From CAG-841 sp963656825 (GTDB lineage Bacteria; Bacillota; Clostridia; Oscillospirales; CAG-272), in contig CAVKJG010000054.1 of the NCBI GenBank assembly GCA_963656825.1, forward strand, positions 1-10,965: a stretch of DNA of 10,965 nucleotides, in the 5' to 3' direction. The notes under the pieces were generated by a model. It saw only the letters and a program-made list of their open reading frames with translations, ran no database searches and was not told the origin of the DNA. Both the position numbers and the translations under genes were made by a program. Below, one piece after another: positions 6,443 to 10,965 of this stretch (position 1 is its first letter; each line of letters starts with the position of its first letter).

Positions 6443-7359
6443 TTTTATCAATCAGGGAGCTTAGCAAGGCATACGGTAAAAATCAGGCGCTTTCCTGCTT
6501 TTCCGCAGATTTTCAGCCCGGAATATATGCGCTTTTGGGCCCGAACGGAGCGGGAAAGTCGACGCTTATGAATATTATTACGGATAACCTGAAAGCAGAT
6601 GCCGGCGAGATCACATTCGGAGATGACGGAAAAGAGCCGGAAAACATCAAGAATATGGGCGTGGAGTTCCGAAAGAAATTGGGCTTTATGCCGCAGTATC
6701 CGGGGCTTTATCCGAACTTCACGGTCGAGAGCTTCATGTGGTATATGGCGACCTTGAAGGACATGGGGCGCGGGCTCGGAGGAAAAGAGAGAAAGCAGTA
6801 CATAGCGGAGCAGATAAATGAAATTCTTATCGCGGTTGAGCTGGACGACGTTTCAAAACGCAGAATCGGAGCGCTGTCCGGCGGAATGAAGCAAAGACTT
6901 GCGCTCGCACAGGCAGTGCTCGGAGATCCTGCGGTTCTCATTCTTGACGAGCCTACGGCGGGACTTGACCCGAAGCAGAGAATTACAATCAGAAATTATA
7001 TTTCACAGATAGCATTGAACAAAATCGTTATAATCGCAACGCATGTTGTGAGCGACGTTGAGTTCATCGCGCGTGATATTATCATGCTGAAAAATGGCGT
7101 TATAATTGAAAAAGCTCCTCCGCATGAGCTGATCAAAAAAATCGACGGCAATGTCTGGAGTATTCCCGTCGGCGAGAGTGAAGTTCCCTCCATGCAGGAA
7201 AAGCACCGCGTGATAAATATTGCACGTGATGAAGATGACCCGCAAACGGTCAGACTGCGCGTCATTTCCGATGTCAGACCGACAGAGACGGCAATAAACG
7301 TGCCGTCCACCCTGGAGGACTATTATCTTTACGTATTCAATGATGTGGGTTCGGCTTGA
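6439..7359 (+). CDS. ABC transporter ATP-binding protein
   Basis: A 306-residue ATPase with every motif intact: Walker A GPNGAGKS (34-41), Q-loop Q86, signature LSGGMKQR (146-153), Walker B VLILDEP (166-172) with catalytic Glu171, D-loop GLD, and switch His202. It belongs to the drug/antibiotic-type exporter ATPases that pair with ABC-2 permeases (CcmA-like). The C-terminal ~75 residues after the core form a small extra domain ending in TLEDYYLYVFND, typical of this subgroup. Translation is coupled to the permease by the ATGA overlap, with AAAGGAGG at 6426-6432 placed 6 nt ahead. It energises the permease at the inner face of the membrane. Its last ~75 codons have a broken copy at 9262-9490, so a second related cassette once existed at or near this locus. 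Confidence 0.96.
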   Translation: MILSIRELSKAYGKNQALSCFSADFQPGIYALLGPNGAGKSTLMNIITDNLKADAGEITFGDDGKEPENIKNMGVEFRKKLGFMPQYPGLYPNFTVESFMWYMATLKDMGRGLGGKERKQYIAEQINEILIAVELDDVSKRRIGALSGGMKQRLALAQAVLGDPAVLILDEPTAGLDPKQRITIRNYISQIALNKIVIIATHVVSDVEFIARDIIMLKNGVIIEKAPPHELIKKIDGNVWSIPVGESEVPSMQEKHRVINIARDEDDPQTVRLRVISDVRPTETAINVPSTLEDYYLYVFNDVGSA

Positions 7360-7393
7360 AAGACATGGAGATATCTTAATGCTTTATCGCATG

Positions 7394-7423
7394 CCGAATG
7401 CAACAGATTTTGCTTACATTCGG
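7394..7423 (+). terminator. Weak hairpin between ATPase and regulator genes
   Basis: CCGAATG (7394-7400) and CATTCGG (7417-7423) pair, with an inner GCAA/TTGC pairing in the loop, followed by GATTTTCATTG. It could be a weak terminator or processing site within the operon. No clear promoter is visible in the 124-nt gap. Confidence 0.25.
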
Positions 7424-7483
7424 GATTTTCATTGTGTGATCTGGTCAATACTATATCCAACCCAACAGTTTACGGAGGTTGAT

Positions 7484-7861
7484 ATGGATAATATAAGCAA
7501 TCTGATATTGCAAAAAAGGAAAGAGCTGGGGCTTACGCAATCAGAACTTGGTGCGATGCTTGGTATATCGGGAAAGGCGGTTTCAAAATGGGAGCGCGGC
7601 TTGTCTGTGCCATGCGAAGAGCATTTGGAGAAACTTATCGACCTGCTCGGTTTACCGGTCGAGCATGGGACGGCAGAGTCGGAACAGCCGCCGACATTTC
7701 TGTCAACCGTTAAAAGTGAACTGATTCGGATTCTTTCTGCCGGTGTGATGATTGCCGTCTGCGTATGCAGCATGGCAGGAATAATATCAACCGACTCTAC
7801 CGTGGTTTCCCTCGGTTTCTCGGCTGCTCTTTTCTGCTTTTGCACAATGATAAAAGGATAA
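7484..7861 (+). CDS. XRE-family regulator with C-terminal membrane anchor
   Basis: A 125-residue protein. Residues 5-58 are a Cro/CI-type helix-turn-helix (ILQKRKELGLTQSELGAMLG, then ISGKAVSKWERGLSVP, LEKLIDLLGL). After a short polar linker come two hydrophobic segments at about 84-101 and 106-122, so the DNA-binding domain is probably tethered to the membrane. ATG 7484 is chosen because GGAGG (7474-7478) lies 5 nt upstream and the helix-turn-helix begins at once. The frame is open further back, and ATG 7379 with GGAG 8 nt ahead could add 35 residues. The gene follows the ATPase by 124 nt on the same strand and ends in a strong terminator. It likely regulates the adjacent transporter or senses membrane state, which is inference from context. 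Confidence 0.88.
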   Translation: MDNISNLILQKRKELGLTQSELGAMLGISGKAVSKWERGLSVPCEEHLEKLIDLLGLPVEHGTAESEQPPTFLSTVKSELIRILSAGVMIAVCVCSMAGIISTDSTVVSLGFSAALFCFCTMIKG

Positions 7862-7864
7862 AAG

Positions 7865-7894
7865 AAAATCGCTGTTTGTCAGGACAGCGATTTT
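7865..7894. terminator. Strong bidirectional intrinsic terminator
   Basis: AAAATCGCTGT (7865-7875) and ACAGCGATTTT (7884-7894) form a perfect 11-bp stem with an 8-nt loop and a following TATTATTATATT. On the minus strand the stem is followed by CTTTTATCC. It serves the XRE gene and probably also the convergent DUF3800 gene, which ends 22 nt away. Confidence 0.9.
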
Positions 7895-7915
7895 TATTAT
7901 TATATTCTCTAATTT

Positions 7916-8602
7916 TCAGTGTATATAGCGTTTTCTGTACATCGGCTTGAGATAATTCTTTCGCATATCTCTCATTGAGCCGAAAAAAGCCTCTTCGGAT
8001 TTTGACATGATATGATGTTCATCTTTCAGACAGACAAGCTCCAATGTGCAAAAGAGGTCGGCGACCTGAAATAACCTGTAATCGGCAGGAAGCACCTTTC
8101 GGAATTCCGCTTGCGGAAGCATGACGGCGAAAACAGAAGCCAAGAGCTTGTTCAGTTCAACTTGTCCGTTATCATAATAAACGATAATCTTGTCAAATTG
8201 CGCAAAGAAAGCATATTCTCCGCGTATGAATGCAGAAAGCTGCTTTGATAGCGCAACCGTCAAGCCGAGCGAATCCGACATGCGCTTTTTCTCAACCGAA
8301 AAAGTGATGTATGATATATCGCAATTTTTAGCTAATGTCAGAATACGGTTAAGGCATTTTCTGCGCTCTGTGATTGAAAGATTTTGATAATCTTCCTCGC
8401 GGCGTATGATGGGACCGGCATGGAAACAATGCTTCACATCAAAACCAATGTCTGCAAGTCCATGTTCCAAATGTCTTATCTGAGCTTCAATTGAGCTGCG
8501 CTGGTCATGAAATACGAGTGTAAACAAATAGAACGGCGCATGAGGCTCGTATGTGCCGAAATCGCCCGATTCGTCAACGAATATACTGAGTTCGCTCATC
8601 AT
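7916..8602 (-). CDS. DUF3800 domain protein
   Basis: A 228-residue protein of the DUF3800 family, predicted to have an RNase H-like fold with acidic, metal-binding residues. Visible family motifs are the N-terminal strand IFVDESGDFG (7-16, acidic pair D10/E11), HAGPI near 61-65, the strand IIVYYDNGQ (139-147, D144), and the helix FQVADLFCTLEL (178-189, D182). Length is within the normal range and nothing is missing, so it should be an active member. DUF3800 proteins are frequent in phages, mobile elements and defence neighbourhoods, but their biochemical role is not established. The gene stands alone, with its own promoter (8689-8717) and structured leader. Two adjacent ATG codons (8600-8602 and 8597-8599) follow AAGGAG at 8608-8613 by 5 and 8 nt; the second has the better spacing and would give 227 residues. 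Confidence 0.9.
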   Translation of the reverse strand: MMSELSIFVDESGDFGTYEPHAPFYLFTLVFHDQRSSIEAQIRHLEHGLADIGFDVKHCFHAGPIIRREEDYQNLSITERRKCLNRILTLAKNCDISYITFSVEKKRMSDSLGLTVALSKQLSAFIRGEYAFFAQFDKIIVYYDNGQVELNKLLASVFAVMLPQAEFRKVLPADYRLFQVADLFCTLELVCLKDEHHIMSKSEEAFFGSMRDMRKNYLKPMYRKRYIH

Positions 8603-8624
8603 TTACACTCCTTTCAAAGAAAAT

Positions 8625-8643
8625 GGCGGGGAACATCCCCGCC
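8625..8643 (-). terminator. Attenuator-like hairpin in the DUF3800 leader
   Basis: Read on the minus strand, GGCGGGG-ATGTT-CCCCGCC is a perfect 7-bp GC stem followed by ATTTTCTTTG, the form of an intrinsic terminator. It lies between the promoter and the ribosome binding site of the DUF3800 gene, so it could prematurely end transcription unless prevented. Confidence 0.5.
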
Positions 8644-8649
8644 GCAGGT

Positions 8650-8661
8650 GGACCCGGGTCC
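8650..8661. promoter_or_regulatory. 12-bp GC palindrome in the DUF3800 leader
   Basis: GGACCCGGGTCC is a perfect palindrome about 30 nt downstream of the -10 box on the minus strand and just before the attenuator-like hairpin. It is flanked by GGT and ACC in mirrored order. It could be a protein-binding site or part of an alternative RNA fold. The GC-rich block stands out from its AT-rich surroundings. Confidence 0.35.
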
Positions 8662-8688
8662 GGAGACCAGCCCATCTTCTTTATTTGT

Positions 8689-8717
8689 ATTATACCATAC
8701 TTCCGAAGAAAATGCAA
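8689..8717 (-). promoter_or_regulatory. Promoter of the DUF3800 gene
   Basis: On the minus strand TTGCAT (8712-8717) is followed after 17 nt by a perfect TATAAT (8689-8694), preceded by TATGG. Transcription would start about 80 nt before the start codon. Confidence 0.7.
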
Positions 8718-8842
8718 TACCCTTTATCGAAAAAACATTTCATTTCCCCGGCGGGATTTTCTCCCATAATCAGTATATGCGCAAACAAGGGATTTTATAC
8801 TCAGGCAACAATTAAAAATTATGTACTGATATTCCAAATGTC

Positions 8843-9097
8843 TTATACGGTAAGGGAAAACGAGTACCGTACGGTTATTTTGTGTCCCTGTGATATTCTG
8901 TTGTGGCGGTCGAATTTCATAGTTCGTATGGGGTTCATATTGTTAACCATCTGACCGCCAACGGAGCCTGCCTGCTTGGCAGTAAGGTCACCGTTGTAGC
9001 CCTGCTTAAGATTTACGCCGACTTCGCCGGCAGCTTCCATTTTGAATCTGCTGAGGGCTTCCTTAGCCTCGGGAACGAGAGATTTATTGCTTGCCAT
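8843..9097 (-). CDS. Alpha/beta-type small acid-soluble spore protein with abnormal C-terminus
   Basis: Residues 1-51 match alpha/beta-type SASPs, which coat and protect DNA in dormant spores: MASNKSLVPEAKEAL, the germination-protease region KMEAAGEVGVNL (19-30), and GSVGGQMV (44-51). Normal family members continue with a conserved basic helix (KRM/KKMIE type) and end at about 60-70 residues. Here the sequence after GGQMV is NNMNPIRTMKF and runs on to residue 84 with an unrelated basic tail, so the conserved C-terminal DNA-binding helix seems to be lost. AGGAG at 9107-9111 lies 9 nt before the ATG, so the start is secure. No clear forespore (sigma-G) promoter was found upstream. The gene may be a truncated, possibly nonfunctional copy of a multi-gene family, and it is the clearest evidence that the host sporulates. 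Confidence 0.85.
   Translation of the reverse strand: MASNKSLVPEAKEALSRFKMEAAGEVGVNLKQGYNGDLTAKQAGSVGGQMVNNMNPIRTMKFDRHNRISQGHKITVRYSFSLTV
8846..8871. repeat. Inverted repeat at the 3' end of the SASP gene
   Basis: TACGGTA (8846-8852) and TACCGTA (8865-8871) form a 7-bp inverted repeat with a 12-nt spacer. It overlaps the palindrome ACCGTACGGT (8866-8875). It lies inside the foreign-looking tail of the SASP frame and may be part of an inserted sequence rather than a terminator. Confidence 0.35.
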
Positions 9098-9178
9098 CTG
9101 AATGTTCTCCTAAAAAAATATAATTGTTTACAGGCATCTTCATTTTGCGCGCCCGAAGGCATCGCCGTTTGAAGCGCC

Positions 9179-9216
9179 ATATCGGACGCGGCACGTTTTT
9201 TTGCTTTGTCCGATAT
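9179..9216. repeat. Inverted repeat upstream of the ATPase remnant
   Basis: ATATCGGAC (9179-9187) and GTCCGATAT (9208-9216) form a perfect 9-bp stem with a 20-nt T-rich loop, followed on plus by TATTATTTTCGTC. It lies in the 164-bp stretch between the SASP start and the pseudogene, where I see no gene. It could be a terminator of something deleted or a leftover of an inserted element. Confidence 0.4.
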
Positions 9217-9261
9217 TATTATTTTCGTCTTAAATGTTTTTATAAGTGGCAAATTTTTACG

Positions 9262-9490
9262 ATGAAAAAATCGAGCGGCAGTGTATGGAGCATACCCGTA
9301 AAGCGAAAAGGATATTTTTGCCGCGCAGGAAAAGCACCGCGTGATAAAATTGCACGTGATGAAGATGACCCGCAAAACGGTCAGACTGCGCGTCATTTCC
9401 GACATCAAGCCGACGGAAACGGCAGAAAACGTGCCGGCAAGCCTTGAGGATTATTATCTTTATCTGTTCAACGACGGGACTTCTGCCTGA
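9262..9490 (+). pseudogene. Frameshifted 3' remnant of an ABC ATPase related to 6439-7359
   Basis: This stretch aligns end to end with the last ~75 codons of the intact ATPase (7131-7359). Matching pieces in different frames are KKSSGSVWSIPV (intact: KKIDGNVWSIPV), IARDEDDPQ, and ASLEDYYLYLFND (intact: STLEDYYLYVFND) before the TGA at 9488-9490. Relative to the intact copy it shows single-base changes in length near 9275, at about 9345 (one base lost in the GATAAAATTGC run), and near 9375 (one A gained in CGCAAAACGG). No Walker or signature motif remains and there is no start. It is therefore a decayed fragment. No homology to the rest of the ATPase is seen upstream, where DNA of different origin begins. 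Confidence 0.9.
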
Positions 9491-9534
9491 AAAAAGAACC
9501 TGCATAAAAACTCTTTATTTCAACGCATTTATAC

Positions 9535-9563
9535 TTGCAACTTCTCTTTTGTTGTGATAAAAT
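9535..9563 (+). promoter_or_regulatory. Promoter of uxuA
   Basis: TTGCAA (9535-9540), 17 nt, TAAAAT (9558-9563), about 30 nt before the uxuA start codon. It is a moderate sigma-A promoter. I see no clear operator palindrome overlapping it. Confidence 0.6.
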
Positions 9564-9593
9564 TATAAAAAACAAAAGTCAGGAGAAAAAATT

Positions 9594-10640
9594 ATGAAAA
9601 TGATATTTCGCTGGTCGGCGGGAAACGATATAGTACCGCTTGAATATATAAGTCAGATTCCCGGAATGACGGGCATCTGCTCCGCGGATTATGAGGTTGC
9701 CGCGGGAGAAGAATGGAAGCTTGAAGATCTTCTGAAGATCCGCCGCGAATGTGAAAAGAACGGACTTGAATTTGAAGTTATCGAATCGATACCCGTTTGC
9801 GAAGAAATAAAGCTCGGTACGCCCGATAAAGATAAATATATTGAGCTTTTCTGCAAGGATATGCGCGTGTGTGCGGAGGCGGGAATAAAGGTTGTATGCT
9901 ATAACTTTATGCCTGTTTTCGACTGGACGAGAACAAATCTCAAATATAAAAATAAAGACGGCTCGACATCGCTTGCAATGTTTTTTGAAGATCTTAAAAC
10001 ACTCAATCCCGCAGAGGGAGATCTCAGTCTGCCCGGCTGGAACGACAGCTATACAAAAGCCGAAATACGTTCTCTTATCGACGCTTATAAAGAAATAGGC
10101 GAAGAAGGACTGTGGAAAAACCTTGAATATTTTCTTAAAAAGGTTATACCCGTCGCCGAGGAGGTGGGCATAAAGCTTGCCATTCATCCCGACGATCCGC
10201 CGTATCCAATATTCGATCTGCCCAGAATAATTACCTGTGAAGAAAATCTTGACAGAATGTTCTCGCTTGTTCCGTCGCTTGCAAACGGTCTTACGCTTTG
10301 CACAGGCTCGCTCGGATGCTCAAAAAAGAACAATATGCCGAAGCTTGCCGCAAAATATGCCGCACAGGGAAGAATTCATTTTGCGCACCTCCGCAACGTG
10401 CATATAGAAGATGACGGCTCGTTTGAGGAGTGCGGTCATCGCACGGAGGGTGGCAGCATTGATATGTACGGCGTGGTAAAAGCGCTTGTGGAAAACGGCT
10501 TTGACGGATATGTCCGCCCCGACCACGGAAGAAATATCTGGGGTGAGGACGGAAAGCCCGGCTATGGCTTGTATGATCGTGCGCTCGGTGCAGTATATCT
10601 GGGCGGCTTGTTTGAAGCGGTTGAAAAGGACAGAAAATAA
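9594..10640 (+). CDS. uxuA: Mannonate dehydratase (EC 4.2.1.8)
   Basis: A 348-residue cytoplasmic enzyme that dehydrates D-mannonate to 2-keto-3-deoxy-D-gluconate in hexuronate (glucuronate) degradation. The protein is full length for the family and rich in UxuA hallmarks: YNFMPVFDWTRT (103-114), LAIHPDDPP (195-203), LTLCTGSLG (233-241), IHFAHLRNV (261-269), RPDHGR (308-313), and GYGLYDRALGAVYLGGL (323-339). The likely metal ligands of this TIM-barrel enzyme are H198, C236, H265 and D310/H311 within those motifs. ATG 9594 is preceded by AGGAG (9581-9585) at 8 nt. The gene has its own promoter and a strong terminator, so it appears monocistronic here, with no uxuB, uxaC or transporter in view. 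That suggests pathway genes elsewhere or beyond the window edge. Confidence 0.96.
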   Translation: MKMIFRWSAGNDIVPLEYISQIPGMTGICSADYEVAAGEEWKLEDLLKIRRECEKNGLEFEVIESIPVCEEIKLGTPDKDKYIELFCKDMRVCAEAGIKVVCYNFMPVFDWTRTNLKYKNKDGSTSLAMFFEDLKTLNPAEGDLSLPGWNDSYTKAEIRSLIDAYKEIGEEGLWKNLEYFLKKVIPVAEEVGIKLAIHPDDPPYPIFDLPRIITCEENLDRMFSLVPSLANGLTLCTGSLGCSKKNNMPKLAAKYAAQGRIHFAHLRNVHIEDDGSFEECGHRTEGGSIDMYGVVKALVENGFDGYVRPDHGRNIWGEDGKPGYGLYDRALGAVYLGGLFEAVEKDRK

Positions 10641-10651
10641 AGAAATATATA

Positions 10652-10679
10652 AAAAACGACGGAGCGATCCGTCGTTTTT
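10652..10679 (+). terminator. Intrinsic terminator of uxuA
   Basis: AAAAACGACGGA (10652-10663) and TCCGTCGTTTTT (10668-10679) form a perfect 12-bp stem with the 4-nt loop GCGA and a T-run forming the end of the stem. It starts 12 nt after the uxuA stop codon. Confidence 0.93.
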
Positions 10680-10700
10680 GTTTGCGCAGTTGTCAGAAAA

Positions 10701-10737
10701 TTTGTATGTTGTTTTCGATAATCAAAGCTCCTTTTGC
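10701..10737. repeat. Left 37-nt direct repeat flanking the structured element
   Basis: It aligns without gaps to 10911-10947 at 27 of 37 positions. The core is CGATAA..., AAG, CTTTTGC. All ten differences are C/T or A/G transitions. It brackets the MITE-like element on its left side. Confidence 0.5.
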
Positions 10738-10742
10738 TTTTT

Positions 10743-10901
10743 GCCCTCTCCGTCGCACTTCGTGCGCCACCTCTCCCAGAGTGAGAGGCTTGTCTATAAT
10801 TTGAGGCTCGCCCTTTGGGAGATTTGCTTGGCTTGCGTAGCAAGGCGAGCAGGCGTCGCCGAGAAGAGGGCGGTGTCACGGCTTGCCGTGACGGAGAAGG
10901 C
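10743..10901. mobile_element. MITE-like structured interspersed repeat
   Basis: The ends GCCCTCTCCGTC (10743-10754) and GACGGAGAAGGC (10890-10901) are inverted repeats matching at 11 of 12 positions. Inside lie nested hairpins: CGCAC-TTC-GTGCG (10754-10766), CTCTC/GAGAG (10771-10787), CTTGC-GTA-GCAAG (10832-10844) within a larger CTCGCC/GGCGAG pairing, and TCACGGC-TT-GCCGTGA (10876-10891). The frames across it are open but look like translated palindromes, so I do not call a gene. The layout is that of a short non-autonomous repeat of the kind scattered through many Clostridia genomes; this last statement is from general memory. Copies elsewhere cannot be checked here. Confidence 0.6.
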
Positions 10902-10910
10902 TTTATAAAC

Positions 10911-10947
10911 TCTGTATATCGTCCCCGATAACCGAAGTTTCTTTTGC
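10911..10947. repeat. Right 37-nt direct repeat flanking the structured element
   Basis: The partner of 10701-10737 (27/37 identical, transitions only). It is followed by a pyrimidine-rich CTACTTTTCTTTTCC running to the window edge, which may be the first arm of another hairpin cut off by the window. Confidence 0.5.
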
Positions 10948-10965
10948 CTACTTTTCTTTTCCAAA

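Noticed and set aside
7379..7483. Earlier start (ATG 7379) for the XRE regulator
   Set aside because: A GGAG lies ahead of it, but the helix-turn-helix begins directly at ATG 7484, which has a better GGAGG site; the 35 extra residues look non-conserved. Not fully excluded.
8553..8954. 133-codon plus-strand frame across the DUF3800 leader and SASP end
   Set aside because: It runs antisense through a promoter, a GC hairpin and two real genes, with no ribosome binding site or family resemblance.
9098..9200. Forespore sigma-G promoter for the SASP gene
   Set aside because: Searched by eye for the CATNNTA-type -10 and its -35 partner; only poor matches such as CAATTATA were found.
9013..9408. 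131-codon minus-strand frame upstream of the SASP
   Set aside because: It overlaps the SASP gene in another frame and the antisense of the ATPase remnant; no start signal or recognisable domain.
9124..9447. 107-codon plus-strand frame over the ATPase remnant
   Set aside because: It joins non-coding sequence to frameshifted pieces of the ATPase tail; no ribosome binding site, and the true homology changes frame along it.
10486..10908. Open frames on both strands across the structured repeat after uxuA
   Set aside because: Composition is dictated by palindromes, the plus frame starts inside uxuA and no ribosome binding site is present.
1..10965. CRISPR array, tRNA or rRNA genes, transposase genes
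   Set aside because: No regular spacer-repeat array, no tRNA cloverleaf or rRNA-like stretch and no transposase-like protein was seen on either strand.

Overview
The window looks like chromosomal DNA from a spore-forming member of the Clostridia (Bacillota), probably an uncultured or gut-type relative of the Oscillospiraceae/Lachnospiraceae. The evidence is strong AGGAG-type ribosome binding sites, Gram-positive lipoprotein and secretion signals, near-consensus TTGACA/TATAAT-type promoters, intrinsic terminators, and an alpha/beta-type small acid-soluble spore protein (SASP) gene. Species cannot be assigned from the sequence alone.

Layout. (1) 2-493: the 3' end of an unrecognised, fairly GC-rich gene, closed by a perfect 13-bp hairpin. 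(2) 582-1852, minus strand: an AT-rich three-gene operon of a PadR repressor, a small one-TM HAAS-like (DUF1700/DUF6120-type) protein and a secreted beta-rich protein. (3) 1866-2348: a long regulatory region with back-to-back promoters, several palindromes and a possible 34-codon leader ORF. It drives a second small secreted protein (2349-2816). (4) 2924-7861, plus strand: a lipoprotein, a 777-residue permease with duplicated halves, an ABC ATPase overlapping it by 4 bp, then a membrane-anchored XRE-type regulator ending in a strong terminator. (5) 7916-8602, minus strand: a DUF3800 protein with its own promoter and an attenuator-like leader. (6) 8843-9097, minus strand: a SASP gene with an abnormal C-terminus. 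(7) 9262-9490: a frameshifted remnant of the 3' end of an ABC ATPase closely related to the intact one at 6439-7359. (8) 9594-10640: mannonate dehydratase (uxuA) with its own promoter and terminator. (9) 10701-10947: a structured MITE-like repeat bracketed by diverged 37-nt direct repeats.

How the parts may work together. The PadR/HAAS-like pair probably senses an envelope or small-molecule signal and controls the two divergently transcribed secreted proteins. The lipoprotein/permease/ATPase set is a typical envelope-directed ABC system that may share the rightward transcript. Whether the two secreted proteins are cargo, signals or effectors of that transporter is unknown. This 582-7861 block is the best candidate here for an undescribed system. 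The region from 7916 to 9490 appears rearranged: a solitary DUF3800 gene, a damaged SASP gene and a duplicated transporter tail. The uxuA gene is an ordinary metabolic gene of hexuronate degradation.
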